Notes: generated from the sequence alone by a model not told the origin. A stretch of DNA of 64,000 nt from UBA699 sp050261915 (GCA_050261915.1 JBLNDT010000019.1:1-64000); one strand, 5' to 3'. Shown: positions 33,788 through 42,908, numbered from the stretch's first letter. Made by a program: numbers and translations.

Positions 33788-35260
33788 TTACCTTATTATT
33801 TTTCTAGACAAAACTATTAAAAAATAGCTCATTGAAGTAAACCCCATAAACGCTTCGATTAAAACTACAATTTTACTAATAGAATTTAGAGGAAGGATAT
33901 CCCCGTAACCAACAGTAAAAAATGTTATTCCGCTTACATAAAAGTAATCTATGAAATTTACAGCATGTTCAAACATAATAAATGGACAAATATAATACAA
34001 AAATGAAAAACTGAAAATTAAGGTTAAAATAAATATGAAAAGTCTAAGTGGCTTTGTTCCATAGTCACTTATTAGATATGTCAAATGATTTCTGACTTTC
34101 TTAAAAACATTCTTAACATTCAGCTCGTTTTCCATTTTTCTAGATTGTGAATAACAAACATCTTCGTTTTCATACTCTCCTAAAGTTCGGAAGTTTTCTT
34201 TAAGCATAAGAAGCTGATTTATATCTCCATTTTCCTTAACACTATTAATAACTGGTTCTATAAAGTTTTTAAAATTTCTGAAATAAATCCTACCATTGTT
34301 AATTGTGCTGTCAAAGCTTATCTTGTCAGGTGTTCCTTCCAATTGAATTTTTAGAATAGAATTAATAAGGCATGTAATGAAGGCTATTTCATAATCCGTC
34401 CTCAACTCAATTTCACTTAACCCATTGAACTCGCACTCATTAAAAATCAAAGAAGTAGCCTCACACTCTACAGCATCTATTCCTCCTATTTTACAATAAC
34501 TTGCAATGAATTTATCCAGCTTTGAATTTGCTATGTTTATAATTCCAACCGGAGATCTGGTATTGTTAATCTCTACCTTTGTTCCAGTCATCCTTGACAT
34601 CATAAAATCAATATCCATATTATCCTTAAGCATGAATAACTCCACAGTGGAATTGTTGAATTCAGTATAATTCATAGATATTGTAGGATTATCATAAAGG
34701 TTCTTATTACACCCTATTCCCATCAAACTTAAATCCACATGCATAAATTTAGTATTATCAAAATACAAGCTTCCCTTTAAAATATTAACGTTTGTTAAAC
34801 TAAAAACTGTTTTATAAAATATTGAATAGTCAAAACACACATCCTCGCTTATAATGTTTAACTGAATCAGATTTACCAGTTTATCACTTAAATTTTCAGC
34901 ATTCCAAAAAGAACAATAGGCACTAAATCCTTGAATATTCCTATAAATATTCTCATCTATTTCATAAAATTTTTTTGATCCACACCATGAAAAATCGTCA
35001 ATATATGTATAGTTTAGATTAATGAATTCTCCAGCTTCGTATTTTTGTTTAAGAAGATCATAATCAACACATGCAAGCTTTGCTATCTGTTTCTTTTCAT
35101 TATGCTCATTAATATAATATACAGCTACAGTCTTAGAGTCAGCAACATCTGAAGTTTGGGTCGGATAAATCCTGCCTTTATGTTTATTGGAAATTTTTCT
35201 TTCACTTATCCAATATATTTTTTCATCATTTTCTACATACTCTACTACAATTTTTTTCAT
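33788..35260 (-). CDS. K+ channel with a long N-terminal beta-helix-like domain
   Basis: 490 residues from the ATG behind GGGGTGAT. Residues 1-80 are an unknown domain. About 80-345 show pentapeptide/beta-helix-like periodicity with short beta strands and repeated Asn/Cys/Phe positions (ILKGSLYFDNTKFMHVDLSL, SLIFNECEFNGLSEIEL, GRIYFRNFKN). The C-terminal ~100 residues are a two-segment ion channel: TM1 RLFIFILTLIFSFSFLYYI, pore helix and selectivity filter TVGYGD at 449-454, and TM2 IVVLIEAFMGFTSMSYFLIVL. TVGYGD is the potassium filter. The large domain is on the cytoplasmic side if TM1 is the first membrane segment, and may be a gating or scaffold module. Confidence 0.85.
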   Translation of the reverse strand: MKKIVVEYVENDEKIYWISERKISNKHKGRIYPTQTSDVADSKTVAVYYINEHNEKKQIAKLACVDYDLLKQKYEAGEFINLNYTYIDDFSWCGSKKFYEIDENIYRNIQGFSAYCSFWNAENLSDKLVNLIQLNIISEDVCFDYSIFYKTVFSLTNVNILKGSLYFDNTKFMHVDLSLMGIGCNKNLYDNPTISMNYTEFNNSTVELFMLKDNMDIDFMMSRMTGTKVEINNTRSPVGIINIANSKLDKFIASYCKIGGIDAVECEATSLIFNECEFNGLSEIELRTDYEIAFITCLINSILKIQLEGTPDKISFDSTINNGRIYFRNFKNFIEPVINSVKENGDINQLLMLKENFRTLGEYENEDVCYSQSRKMENELNVKNVFKKVRNHLTYLISDYGTKPLRLFIFILTLIFSFSFLYYICPFIMFEHAVNFIDYFYVSGITFFTVGYGDILPLNSISKIVVLIEAFMGFTSMSYFLIVLSRKIIR

Positions 35261-35383
35261 GATATCACCCCAACTAATATACGTCATTGGTTCAAAATAC
35301 TATTCTAAACTTTAATTCTACACTTATTTTTTAATTCCTCTAAATTCATGTAATTTTTTAATAAAATTCCTAATAAAAAACCC

Positions 35384-35412
35384 TTGCTAAAATAATTTAT
35401 CTGTGTTATTAT
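35384..35412 (+). promoter_or_regulatory. Promoter of the zinc-ribbon protein gene
   Basis: TTGCTA (35384-35389), 17-bp spacer, TATTAT (35407-35412). The transcript would carry a leader of about 100 bases containing the inverted repeat gcaatt-ga-aattgc (35422-35435) before the AAAGGAGG ribosome site. Confidence 0.65.
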
Positions 35413-35522
35413 TATCTCGTTGGCAATTGAAATTGCTGGCTTGGATTTAAAATGATTGAGACATTCCCTTTTAGGAATATTATCAGATTTAAGTCTAGTA
35501 TTTTTAAAAGGAGGAATGTAAA

Positions 35523-35687
35523 ATGGCAGATAGAACTTTAGTTTGTAAAGACTGTGGAAATGAATTTGTTTTCACTGAAGGAGAACAGGCTTTCTACAAA
35601 GAAAAAGGATTTGAAAACGATCCAGTTAGATGTCCTGAATGTAGAAAAGCTAGAAAACAGCAGAACAACAGAGGATACAGAGGTTAA
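35523..35687 (+). CDS. Small zinc-ribbon protein
   Basis: 54 residues: MADRTLVCKDCGNEFVFTEG ... CPECRKARKQ, with two CxxC knuckles (Cys8/Cys11 and Cys37/Cys40), the zinc-ribbon family of small clostridial proteins (zf-trcl type). The basic, Gln/Asn/Gly-rich tail (RKQQNNRGYRG) suggests nucleic-acid contact. Perfect AAAGGAGG, own promoter and terminator, so probably well expressed. Confidence 0.88.
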   Translation: MADRTLVCKDCGNEFVFTEGEQAFYKEKGFENDPVRCPECRKARKQQNNRGYRG

Positions 35688-35698
35688 TCTCTAAAATC

Positions 35699-35729
35699 AA
35701 ACTGCAGGAATTATTCCTGCAGTTTTTTT
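35699..35729. terminator. Terminator, + zinc-ribbon gene and - TspO-like gene
   Basis: Perfect 12-bp stem aaactgcaggaa / ttcctgcagttt, 3-base loop, T-run on the plus strand. Confidence 0.9.
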
Positions 35730-35730
35730 A

Positions 35731-36483
35731 TTATAATGTTTTAATCTTATTAAAAATATAGATCTCATCAAAAACAAATAACCCAATACACATAATTGTA
35801 GCAACTATCACCTCTGTATACCTTCCTTGAAATCCAGAAGCTGAAACATGCCTTAAAAGAATTCCTGAATATGCCCAAATGAGCACCACGCCGTATGCAA
35901 TATTACTATATTTAAACATTACACCAATCCCAATTACAGCCCCTGCAAATAAAACCGCCACAGTAAACCAAACTCCCATGGCAACATTTTCAAAACCAAT
36001 ACTAACAATAAGCACAATTGCATTTGCTATTGCTGCCACAGTAATCCATCCAAAATAAACACCAAAAGGCAGTTTAATAAATAGCCTTTCCTTTTTAGAC
36101 AGATTTTTTTTGTTTAATATCTGAGCAATCAATATAAGGCAGGCAAGAATCACCAGCATAAGTATCATTGAAACAGAGATTAAATTGTAATGCCAGGAAA
36201 TTATCCAAGCTGCATTTGCCACTGAAGAGATTGAAAAACAAATTCCTACTTCATCGAGGAAATTTTTATTTGAGGAATTTGTGTTTCTTAATTGGTATAT
36301 TGTGTATAGCCCTAAAAGAAGATATATTACACCCCAAATCGAAAAGGTAACCCCTGAAGGTGTAAATAGATTTGGGTATAATTCAGACACCCTAGAAGTA
36401 CTTACACCATTAATAGGTAAAATACCCCCAAGCAGATTGGAGGCAATCATTATGAAAAAAGTAATGGTTACAAGAATTTTCAT
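35731..36483 (-). CDS. TspO/MBR-like membrane protein
   Basis: 250 residues from the ATG behind AGAGGTGAGG. Seven or so membrane segments. The segment LFTPSGVTFSIWGVIYLLLG matches the TspO/tryptophan-rich sensory protein pattern (PpxWxFxxxW-like), and there is a conserved PFGVYFGWITVAAIANAIV. This is longer than classical TspO (about 160 residues) and is the extended form seen in Firmicutes. TspO proteins bind porphyrins/lipids; the role of the extended family is unclear. Confidence 0.65.
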   Translation of the reverse strand: MKILVTITFFIMIASNLLGGILPINGVSTSRVSELYPNLFTPSGVTFSIWGVIYLLLGLYTIYQLRNTNSSNKNFLDEVGICFSISSVANAAWIISWHYNLISVSMILMLVILACLILIAQILNKKNLSKKERLFIKLPFGVYFGWITVAAIANAIVLIVSIGFENVAMGVWFTVAVLFAGAVIGIGVMFKYSNIAYGVVLIWAYSGILLRHVSASGFQGRYTEVIVATIMCIGLFVFDEIYIFNKIKTL

Positions 36484-36591
36484 TGTCCTCACCTCTTTTC
36501 AACAAATTCTCTTATTAATTCCAATTTACCATAAAATTAGGACAAATAATATATATGTTGTAAATATTTTAAACATATACTAAGTTTTTAC

Positions 36592-36620
36592 TTGCAAATC
36601 CTAATAAACACATTTATAAT
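36592..36620 (+). promoter_or_regulatory. Promoter of the serS T-box transcript
   Basis: TTGCAA (36592-36597), 17-bp spacer, perfect TATAAT (36615-36620). Confidence 0.8.
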
Positions 36621-36626
36621 GATATT

Positions 36627-36872
36627 ACTATATCTTAGTTACAGCGTTGATAAAAGATACGATTTATTAATTTCTCAAGAGAGCCGATGGTTGGTGTGAA
36701 TCGGTGAAAGGTTAAATCTTTCCACTTTTGGAGCTGTTGGTGATGAACCAAAGGCCGGTAGCCTTTATACTACTTTTGTCGAGAGGCAGGTATTTATATC
36801 TGCAATTTGGGTGGCAACGCGGATCCTTCCGTCCCATGTATACATTAAGTATGGGATGAAGGATTTTTTTTA
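36627..36872 (+). ncRNA. T-box riboswitch, serine specifier
   Basis: Leader with stem I elements (GAGAGCCGATGG...GGTGTGAATCGG), the specifier TCC (serine) at 36721-36723 in the context TCCACT that matches known specifier loops, and the T-box sequence GGGTGGCAACGCGG at 36809-36822. The terminator stem atccttc...gaaggat (36823-36864) follows, with a run of eight T. Uncharged tRNA-Ser should pair with the specifier and T-box bulge and let transcription continue into serS. Confidence 0.95.
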
Positions 36873-36899
36873 TTATATTATATTATTGGGAGGTATATT

Positions 36900-38180
36900 A
36901 TGTTAGATTTAAAATTTGTAAGAGAAAACCCTGAAATCACTAAAAAGAATATGGAAAAGAAGTTTCAGCACAGCAAGGTGGGCTTGGTTGATGAAGTAAT
37001 CCAGCTTGATGTTGAACTTAGAAATGCAAAGCAGGAAGCTGATTCCCTTAGAGCTGACAGAAACAAAATTTCAAAGGAAATCGGTACCTTAATGGCTCAA
37101 GGCAAAACCGCAGAAGCAGAAGAAATGAAAAAGCAGGTAACTGCAGATTCAGAAAGATTAGCTGAACTTGAAGCAAAAGAAGCAGAACTTAATGAAAAAA
37201 TCAAAAAAATTATGATGACAATTCCAAACATAATAGATGACAGTGTTCCAATAGGAAAAGACGACAGTGAAAATGTTGAAGTTGAACGTTTTGGAGAACC
37301 TTTGGTACCTGCTTTCGAAGTTCCATACCACACTGATATTATGGAAAAACTTAAAGGTATAGACCTTGACAGTGCTAGAAAGGTTGCTGGAAGCGGCTTC
37401 TATTACCTAATGGGAGATATAGCAAGACTTCATTCATCAATCATTTCTTATGCAAGAGATTTCATGATAGATAGAGGCTTTACTTACTGTATTCCTCCAT
37501 TTATGATCAGAAGTGAAGTAGTAACAGGTGTTATGAGCTTTGCCGAAATGGATGCCATGATGTATAAAATCGAAGGTGAGGATCTATATCTTATAGGAAC
37601 AAGTGAACATTCAATGATAGGTAAATTTATTGATACTATACTTGCAGAAGATACACTTCCCCAAACCTTAACAAGCTACTCACCTTGCTTTAGAAAAGAA
37701 AAAGGCGCTCACGGAATAGAAGAAAGAGGAGTTTACAGAATTCATCAGTTTGAAAAACAGGAAATGATAGTTGTATGCAAACCTGAAGACAGCATGATGT
37801 GGTATGATAAACTTTGGCAGAATACAGTAGATTTCTTCAGAACACTAGATATTCCTGTTAGAACTTTAGAATGCTGCTCAGGGGACCTGGCAGACTTAAA
37901 AGTTAAATCTGTAGACGTTGAAGCTTGGTCACCAAGACAGAAAAAATACTTCGAAGTAGGAAGCTGTTCAAACTTGGGAGATGCTCAGGCAAGAAGATTA
38001 AAAATCCGTGTAAATGGAGAAGATGGAAAATATTTCGCTCATACTCTTAATAACACAGTAGTTGCACCTCCAAGAATGCTTATTGCATTCCTTGAGAACA
38101 ACTTAAATGAAGATGGATCAATTAATATACCAAAGGCATTGCAGCCATATATGGGCGGCATGACTGTAATAAAACCATAA
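36900..38180 (+). CDS. serS: Seryl-tRNA synthetase
   Basis: 426 residues, class II synthetase. N-terminal antiparallel coiled-coil arm (about 30-105: VELRNAKQEADSLRADRNKISKEIG...). Motif 2 CFRKEKGAHGIEERGVYRIHQFEKQE; motif 3 NNTVVAPPRMLIAFLEN. Charges tRNA-Ser (and tRNA-Sec where present). Full length, ATG behind TGGGAGG, controlled by the serine T-box. Unusually spelled T-box aside, nothing odd. Confidence 0.97.
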   Translation: MLDLKFVRENPEITKKNMEKKFQHSKVGLVDEVIQLDVELRNAKQEADSLRADRNKISKEIGTLMAQGKTAEAEEMKKQVTADSERLAELEAKEAELNEKIKKIMMTIPNIIDDSVPIGKDDSENVEVERFGEPLVPAFEVPYHTDIMEKLKGIDLDSARKVAGSGFYYLMGDIARLHSSIISYARDFMIDRGFTYCIPPFMIRSEVVTGVMSFAEMDAMMYKIEGEDLYLIGTSEHSMIGKFIDTILAEDTLPQTLTSYSPCFRKEKGAHGIEERGVYRIHQFEKQEMIVVCKPEDSMMWYDKLWQNTVDFFRTLDIPVRTLECCSGDLADLKVKSVDVEAWSPRQKKYFEVGSCSNLGDAQARRLKIRVNGEDGKYFAHTLNNTVVAPPRMLIAFLENNLNEDGSINIPKALQPYMGGMTVIKP

Positions 38181-38185
38181 AATTT

Positions 38186-38209
38186 AAGGCTGGATGTAAA
38201 TCCAGCCTT
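38186..38209 (+). terminator. serS terminator
   Basis: Perfect 10-bp stem aaggctggat / atccagcctt, GTAA loop, followed by CTTTC; also usable by the convergent gene. Confidence 0.85.
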
Positions 38210-38212
38210 CTT

Positions 38213-38611
38213 TCATATCTGCTTAATTAAATCACAAATAAGCTCATACATAAATTTCTGTTCTGAAATAATGTGATTAACAAGTTCACTCCAGGCATCA
38301 TTCCCCTTGCCATACTCAATAAGCTGAGGATAAAAGCTTAAAACATAAGTATCGAGATTAATAAATTCCTTTAATAGATTTTTTACCCCTGAAGATAAAT
38401 GATTCTTTTTCATATAAATTGACTGCTTGTATATTTTCATAAAACCATTATGAATATTTAACAGTTTATCTTCCACTGCTTCTGGCAGCTCTATTTTTGA
38501 CAGGGATGCCACAGTTTTAAAAAATATAGGATGATCACTTGAAATATGACTCCACAACTGAATTTCATTAAAAACACAGTTATATTGATTAACATAAGTA
38601 TAGCAGTACAT
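38213..38611 (-). CDS. DUF2935-like helical protein
   Basis: 132 residues, all-helical. The motif NEIQLWSHISSDHPIFFKTV resembles the EIxFWxxIMxEHxxF motif of DUF2935, a four-helix (hemerythrin-like) family; a single copy here, where many relatives have two. His and Glu in that motif could bind metal. ATG behind GGGAGGC. Function unknown. Confidence 0.65.
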   Translation of the reverse strand: MYCYTYVNQYNCVFNEIQLWSHISSDHPIFFKTVASLSKIELPEAVEDKLLNIHNGFMKIYKQSIYMKKNHLSSGVKNLLKEFINLDTYVLSFYPQLIEYGKGNDAWSELVNHIISEQKFMYELICDLIKQI

Positions 38612-38663
38612 TATTTGCCTCCCGAAAATTATATATACTGCAGAATATGAATTAAGTCATAAT

Positions 38664-39131
38664 TTAGTGATTTAAAATATTATAAAACTTATCTCTCTTG
38701 TACAAACCGATTATTTCCATAATTGCACAAAATTTATCAACAAAGCAAACCACCATGGCTTCCTTGTATTTTGGAATCTTTATTGTTAAAGGCCACATGT
38801 GTTTAGATATGATGTCCTGCTCAACTTCATTCAGCAGAAAATACTTTTTCGAATTATTCAACGCAGTTTTAGGATGTGTGAACCCATGAAAATTATGCTC
38901 CGAACTTGGTATATGCCAGTCATACTGAAAAAAGTCATGAAGCAGTCCTCCTCTGGCGGCAGCTTTATAGTCAAATCCTAGAACCCTGCATATGGAATAA
39001 CTATAATAAGATACGCTTATACAGTGATCCAGGCAGGATATATTACTATGCTGTATATAATTTTCCATGGATTTAACTTCAGGGTGATTTAAAATATTCA
39101 AAACCACATCTTTATAATCTACAGAACTCAT
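38664..39131 (-). CDS. HD-domain protein (putative phosphohydrolase)
   Basis: 155 residues. His in CLDHCISVSYYSY, the HD pair in GGLLHDFFQYDW, and later His in HGFTHP and SKHMWPL give the HD-superfamily metal-binding pattern. The C-terminal VVCFVDKFCA supplies the last Asp. Small HD proteins hydrolyse phosphate esters, nucleotides or nucleotide second messengers; the substrate is unknown. ATG behind GGAGAGG, on the same strand as the DUF2935 gene 52 bases downstream. Confidence 0.8.
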   Translation of the reverse strand: MSSVDYKDVVLNILNHPEVKSMENYIQHSNISCLDHCISVSYYSYSICRVLGFDYKAAARGGLLHDFFQYDWHIPSSEHNFHGFTHPKTALNNSKKYFLLNEVEQDIISKHMWPLTIKIPKYKEAMVVCFVDKFCAIMEIIGLYKRDKFYNILNH

Positions 39132-39249
39132 TAAACCTCTCCATTCCTAATAATTAAGTATATTATAGCACATTCTATATAAGTTATCTCTACAAAACAA
39201 CTAAATTAAAAAAACGTTAATTATTTTTTTAATCTTATTAACTTTTCTA

Positions 39250-39277
39250 TTGATATTTTCTGTAAATCATGTATAAT
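39250..39277 (+). promoter_or_regulatory. Promoter of the small membrane protein gene
   Basis: TTGATA (39250-39255), 16-bp spacer, perfect TATAAT (39272-39277). The leader that follows is made only of A and T with overlapping inverted repeats (aatttaatt...aatttaaatt). Confidence 0.75.
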
Positions 39278-39345
39278 ATAATTAAATAATAATTTAATTT
39301 GAATTTTAATTTAAATTAAAAATATATATAACGAAGGTGATTATG

Positions 39346-39534
39346 ATGATGAAAATAATAACTTTTATGATAATATTTATGACTCCATCAATAATATTAA
39401 CTTTAGCTTTATGTAAAGCTGCTTCAAAGAGAAGAAGAATAGAAGAATCAGTTTGCAAAACACCCCACGAAGCTTACCCTGCATTCAACTATAACAATCG
39501 TCCAAAGGGCGGTCACCTAGGGATGACTCACTAA
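39346..39534 (+). CDS. Small single-span membrane protein, unknown
   Basis: About 62 residues; three consecutive in-frame ATGs (39343, 39346, 39349) follow GAAGGTGA, and the middle or last is best spaced. One hydrophobic span (IITFMIIFMTPSIILTLALC) is followed by a basic patch KAASKRRRIEE and a polar tail ending HLGMTH. The charge pattern predicts a cytoplasmic tail. Own promoter and terminator support it as a real gene. Family not recognised. Confidence 0.65.
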   Translation: MMKIITFMIIFMTPSIILTLALCKAASKRRRIEESVCKTPHEAYPAFNYNNRPKGGHLGMTH

Positions 39535-39572
39535 AATGGTGCTTATAAATATAGAAAAATTAAGGTTAATCT

Positions 39573-39603
39573 AATCCTTTATTACAATATGTATTAAAGG
39601 ATT
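39573..39603 (+). terminator. Terminator of the small membrane protein gene
   Basis: 9-bp stem aatccttta / taaaggatt followed by a run of eight T on the plus strand. Confidence 0.85.
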
Positions 39604-39617
39604 TTTTTTATATAAAA

Positions 39618-39638
39618 AAGCACCTCAATGAGGTGCTT
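39618..39638 (-). terminator. Terminator at the 3' end of the polysaccharide locus
   Basis: 8-bp stem aagcacct / aggtgctt, 5-base loop, followed by TTTTTT-rich sequence on the minus strand, directly after the LCP gene. Confidence 0.85.
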
Positions 39639-39647
39639 AAACAATCT

Positions 39648-40592
39648 CTATTTATCAAATATAAAATTATGCATCTGTTTTTTTGTAGCCTCCAAATCAA
39701 ATACAAGATACCAAACACCATTTATGGTTTTTCCCTCGCAAAACCCATCCTCAGGGAATCTTTGCTGTTCAATATTATTAATACCCATGGAAAAAATCGA
39801 AGTACCATACTTTACAATATCAGCATTTGACAAACTAGTCTCAGTATAAGGAAGCAATTCTAAAACTTCCTTTGGAACATTAGCTGCACCAGCTGCTTTT
39901 ATTTTTTTAAACAACTCCGCAAGAACCGTTCTTTGTCGTTCAGTTCTTTCATAATCCCCTCCCGCTGTATATCTTATCCTTGAATACGCCACAGCCTGTC
40001 TCCCATTCAAATTCTGCACCCCAGTACTTGTTATAAGGGGTGCCTTTTCATTTTCAAGAGTAGAGGTTTCATCAATATAAAAATTTATGTATTTCAATTC
40101 TTCAGAGGTTATGTTTATTTCTATCCCCCCCACACTGTCTATAATTTTTTCAAGTCCAAAAAAATCCACCGAAGCATAGTCCCTAATGTTTAAATCAAAG
40201 TTTTCATTTAAAGTTTTTATTGCAAGAGTTGGACCTCCGTATGCATACGCATGAGTAATCTTCGTATTTCCATACCCAGAAACATCCACATAAGAATCTC
40301 TCATAATAGAGGATACCTTTACCTCCTTGTGTAATTTGTCCAAAGTTAATACAAGTAATGCATCCGATCGTGATGTCTCATCCTTAGCCCTTCTATCAAG
40401 ACCAAAAAGTGCTATGTTAATTATGTCATTATCCTCCTTAGCCGCATTATCACTGATATTCAATTCTGAATCAACCTTCGGAAGTTGAACCTTCTTCACT
40501 TTATTAAGCTGCGAATTAAAATATACTACTAATACTACAACAACCGCCAATAAAACCATTAAACTGGATATCACTATTTTCTTCTTGCTCAC
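39648..40592 (-). CDS. LytR-CpsA-Psr (LCP) family glycopolymer ligase
   Basis: 314 residues if started at the GTG behind AGGTGGG (MSKKKIVISS...); an upstream GTG in the same frame overlaps the ribosome site. One N-terminal membrane anchor, then an extracellular LCP domain: NIALFGLDRRAKDETSRSDALLVLTLD, the Arg/Asp-rich MRDSYVDVSGYG, THAYAYGGP, VGGIEINI, and GRQAVAYSRIRYTAGGDYERTERQRTVL. LCP enzymes move lipid-linked polymers to peptidoglycan, so this probably attaches the polysaccharide made by the locus to the wall. Last gene of the locus. Confidence 0.93.
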   Translation of the reverse strand: MSKKKIVISSLMVLLAVVVVLVVYFNSQLNKVKKVQLPKVDSELNISDNAAKEDNDIINIALFGLDRRAKDETSRSDALLVLTLDKLHKEVKVSSIMRDSYVDVSGYGNTKITHAYAYGGPTLAIKTLNENFDLNIRDYASVDFFGLEKIIDSVGGIEINITSEELKYINFYIDETSTLENEKAPLITSTGVQNLNGRQAVAYSRIRYTAGGDYERTERQRTVLAELFKKIKAAGAANVPKEVLELLPYTETSLSNADIVKYGTSIFSMGINNIEQQRFPEDGFCEGKTINGVWYLVFDLEATKKQMHNFIFDK

Positions 40593-40613
40593 AACATCAC
40601 CCACCTAAAATAA

Positions 40614-41366
40614 TTATAACTTAAGAAAGCACCGAAACTCATTGAAGCTGCATCTGTAATACGCTTCACAATATTGTACATTATCCTTAGCAGGAACAGA
40701 AATTGCCCTGTATGAATTAAGCCCAATAATTTTTTCAGCATAATCATAACACTGTTTTTGGGACTCATGCATATTTATTGCCTTTTTTTTAATCTCCACG
40801 AAATTTGATATATCAATAATAACATTAGGATTCAACGGACTCCATATCTCATACATCCAAATAGCTGAATTAGCATTCCTATATTTTTTTAAAGCACAGT
40901 ATACAGCAAAGGCTGTTGCTTTGTGATCTACATGAGCATCTAAAATATTAGGTATAAAAATATTTTCATATTGTTCCAGATTACCAAGCTTGTCAGAAAT
41001 TAATTCAATATTTTTATCTGCACTGCGGTCCTCTACACCAAGAAAATCAATATCATTAATACCTAAATAGTTTAATGCATGTATCGCCTCCGATTTTCTT
41101 ACTCCTACAAGTTCTTCTGCACTAATTGCATCACTTCCGTATCTTCCATCTGTAATAAATACAACTTTTATTATTTTACCTCTATTCTTTGCCAACAATC
41201 CACCACAACCTATTACATCATCATCTTCGTGTGGTGCAATAATTAAAATATTGTTCAGATCCCCTGAAATTAATTCAGGTCGTTTTGTACTGATTCTTCT
41301 AATTAATTGAAAATATAATTTATTAAATAAAATAAATTTAATATTATTAATAACTCTCATTAACAT
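40614..41366 (-). CDS. PIG-L family deacetylase
   Basis: About 250 residues. Zinc motif IAPHEDDDVIGCGGLL (the PHPDDE-type motif, here PHEDDD) and the second zinc His in NILDAHVDHKATA. PIG-L enzymes N-deacetylate GlcNAc-type sugars. Two in-frame ATGs (41366, 41360) sit near TAGGAG; the longer reading that would overlap the flippase gene is not supported. Likely tailors an amino sugar of the polymer or its lipid-linked intermediate. Confidence 0.85.
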   Translation of the reverse strand: MLMRVINNIKFILFNKLYFQLIRRISTKRPELISGDLNNILIIAPHEDDDVIGCGGLLAKNRGKIIKVVFITDGRYGSDAISAEELVGVRKSEAIHALNYLGINDIDFLGVEDRSADKNIELISDKLGNLEQYENIFIPNILDAHVDHKATAFAVYCALKKYRNANSAIWMYEIWSPLNPNVIIDISNFVEIKKKAINMHESQKQCYDYAEKIIGLNSYRAISVPAKDNVQYCEAYYRCSFNEFRCFLKL

Positions 41367-41373
41367 GCATCTC

Positions 41374-42891
41374 CTAAAACCTTTCCTTAATAGAACCCTT
41401 AAAAAGTTCAATATAACTTTTATACTCGACCATATTGCGGGTATAAGCATAAAATACAATGTTTGTGAGAAATACACTGATTAACAATCTAAGCAGGAAT
41501 GCACTTAAAGAATACCCGCTTATATGATAGCAAGCAAAAGCTGTTAAAACACCTGCACTTAAAGTAACAATAACATATTTAGAATATAACCTGAAATAAA
41601 CCCATGTCTTTTTTTCAAATCCATATTTAAATAACACAAAGGGTTCTATCCAAAAGGATGTGGTAAGTGTACTAATTAAAGTCCCAAGAAGCACTCCCAC
41701 CATACCAATTTTTTGTAATAGTATAATAGAAACAACAAGATTGATTATCGATTCGAACAAAGGCTTATATCTGTCATTCCAAAACAACCCAAGAGTATCA
41801 CTATAAGTTAAATTACATTGTCTCATTCCAGCTATAAAAAAATTAATAACAATGAGCAATACTATCCTAGCATCCAGTAAATACCGTGTTCCAAGCCACA
41901 TCATAATAAATGGGTTAAATAGATTCCATAAACAAACCGAACAAAATCCATATATCCAAAAATTTAGAAAAAATATTTTGTTATAAACCTCGTATGACTT
42001 TTCTTTGGATTCTAATGCATTTAAATTTCCAACACTTCCCGTTATAGCCTTAAATACCTGACTAATAAAAGCGTTAAGCATCTGCAGTATCAAGATATAA
42101 TTCGAATATAATCCCACCCAGAAAACCCCAACATAATGTGAAATCAGGATATTATCCGTACTATTAACCACCACATCACCTATTTTGTGATACATTGCTG
42201 CTCTTACATATTTATAAATATTTTTTTTCTCATTCAAATCCAAGGGTTTTATATCTTTTTCCTTAAGATAAGGGTATATGGAATTAGCCTTAATGGATAT
42301 GATAATATTTGAGGCAAGTCCGCATACTATTTGAACCACCAGATATAAAATATATGATTTTGATGCAAAAAGAATAAAAATCTGAATAACTGTCTGTATG
42401 ATTTTAAAAGCCTGCTGTCTTATAACCACAATATAGTTTTTCTGGTCCGCCATAAGAATGGAGGCCTTATATGAAAAAAAATAACTTATTACTGAATTTA
42501 ATAAGAATAAAAGATATATACTCTTAATATTAGCTATATTCGGCGTGTCACCAATTATTGTTCCAAGAAAAGGCATTAATCCAATTCCACATAGAGCCAC
42601 TACCAAGGCAATTACTTTATAAGCCTTTGCATAAAATGCAGTAAGAGATTTCAATTTTTCTTCATCTCTCACAGCCAAAACCCCATACATGTTATAGATT
42701 ATAGCACTGCCTACTCCTAATTCAGCTAATGACAGCATAGATAATATATTCGAAAAAAGCCCATTAACACCTAGATACTCTGCCCCTAGAACATATATGA
42801 ATACAGTTCTGCAGACGAAGGCAGATAAAACATTTACCAGCTGCCCTATTAAAGCAACCATAACATTTTTTATAGAATTTTTAGTTCTCAT
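41374..42891 (-). CDS. Polysaccharide flippase (Wzx/MOP superfamily)
   Basis: 505 residues with about 12-14 membrane segments and the pattern of Gram-positive repeat-unit flippases (NVLSAFVCRTVFIYVLGAEYLGVNGLFSNILSMLSLAELGVGSAIIYNMYG). It would flip lipid-linked repeat units across the membrane. The ribosome site is weak. A second, unrelated flippase is present at 59436-60905. Confidence 0.9.
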   Translation of the reverse strand: MRTKNSIKNVMVALIGQLVNVLSAFVCRTVFIYVLGAEYLGVNGLFSNILSMLSLAELGVGSAIIYNMYGVLAVRDEEKLKSLTAFYAKAYKVIALVVALCGIGLMPFLGTIIGDTPNIANIKSIYLLFLLNSVISYFFSYKASILMADQKNYIVVIRQQAFKIIQTVIQIFILFASKSYILYLVVQIVCGLASNIIISIKANSIYPYLKEKDIKPLDLNEKKNIYKYVRAAMYHKIGDVVVNSTDNILISHYVGVFWVGLYSNYILILQMLNAFISQVFKAITGSVGNLNALESKEKSYEVYNKIFFLNFWIYGFCSVCLWNLFNPFIMMWLGTRYLLDARIVLLIVINFFIAGMRQCNLTYSDTLGLFWNDRYKPLFESIINLVVSIILLQKIGMVGVLLGTLISTLTTSFWIEPFVLFKYGFEKKTWVYFRLYSKYVIVTLSAGVLTAFACYHISGYSLSAFLLRLLISVFLTNIVFYAYTRNMVEYKSYIELFKGSIKERF

Positions 42892-42908
42892 AATTATTTA
42901 CCAAGCAA

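Noticed and set aside
35420..35440. A possible second sigma-54 promoter (TTGGCAATTGAAATTGCT) upstream of the zinc-ribbon gene
   Set aside because: The GG and GC pairs are one base too far apart for a -24/-12 element, and a good sigma-A promoter overlaps it. More likely just an inverted repeat in the leader.
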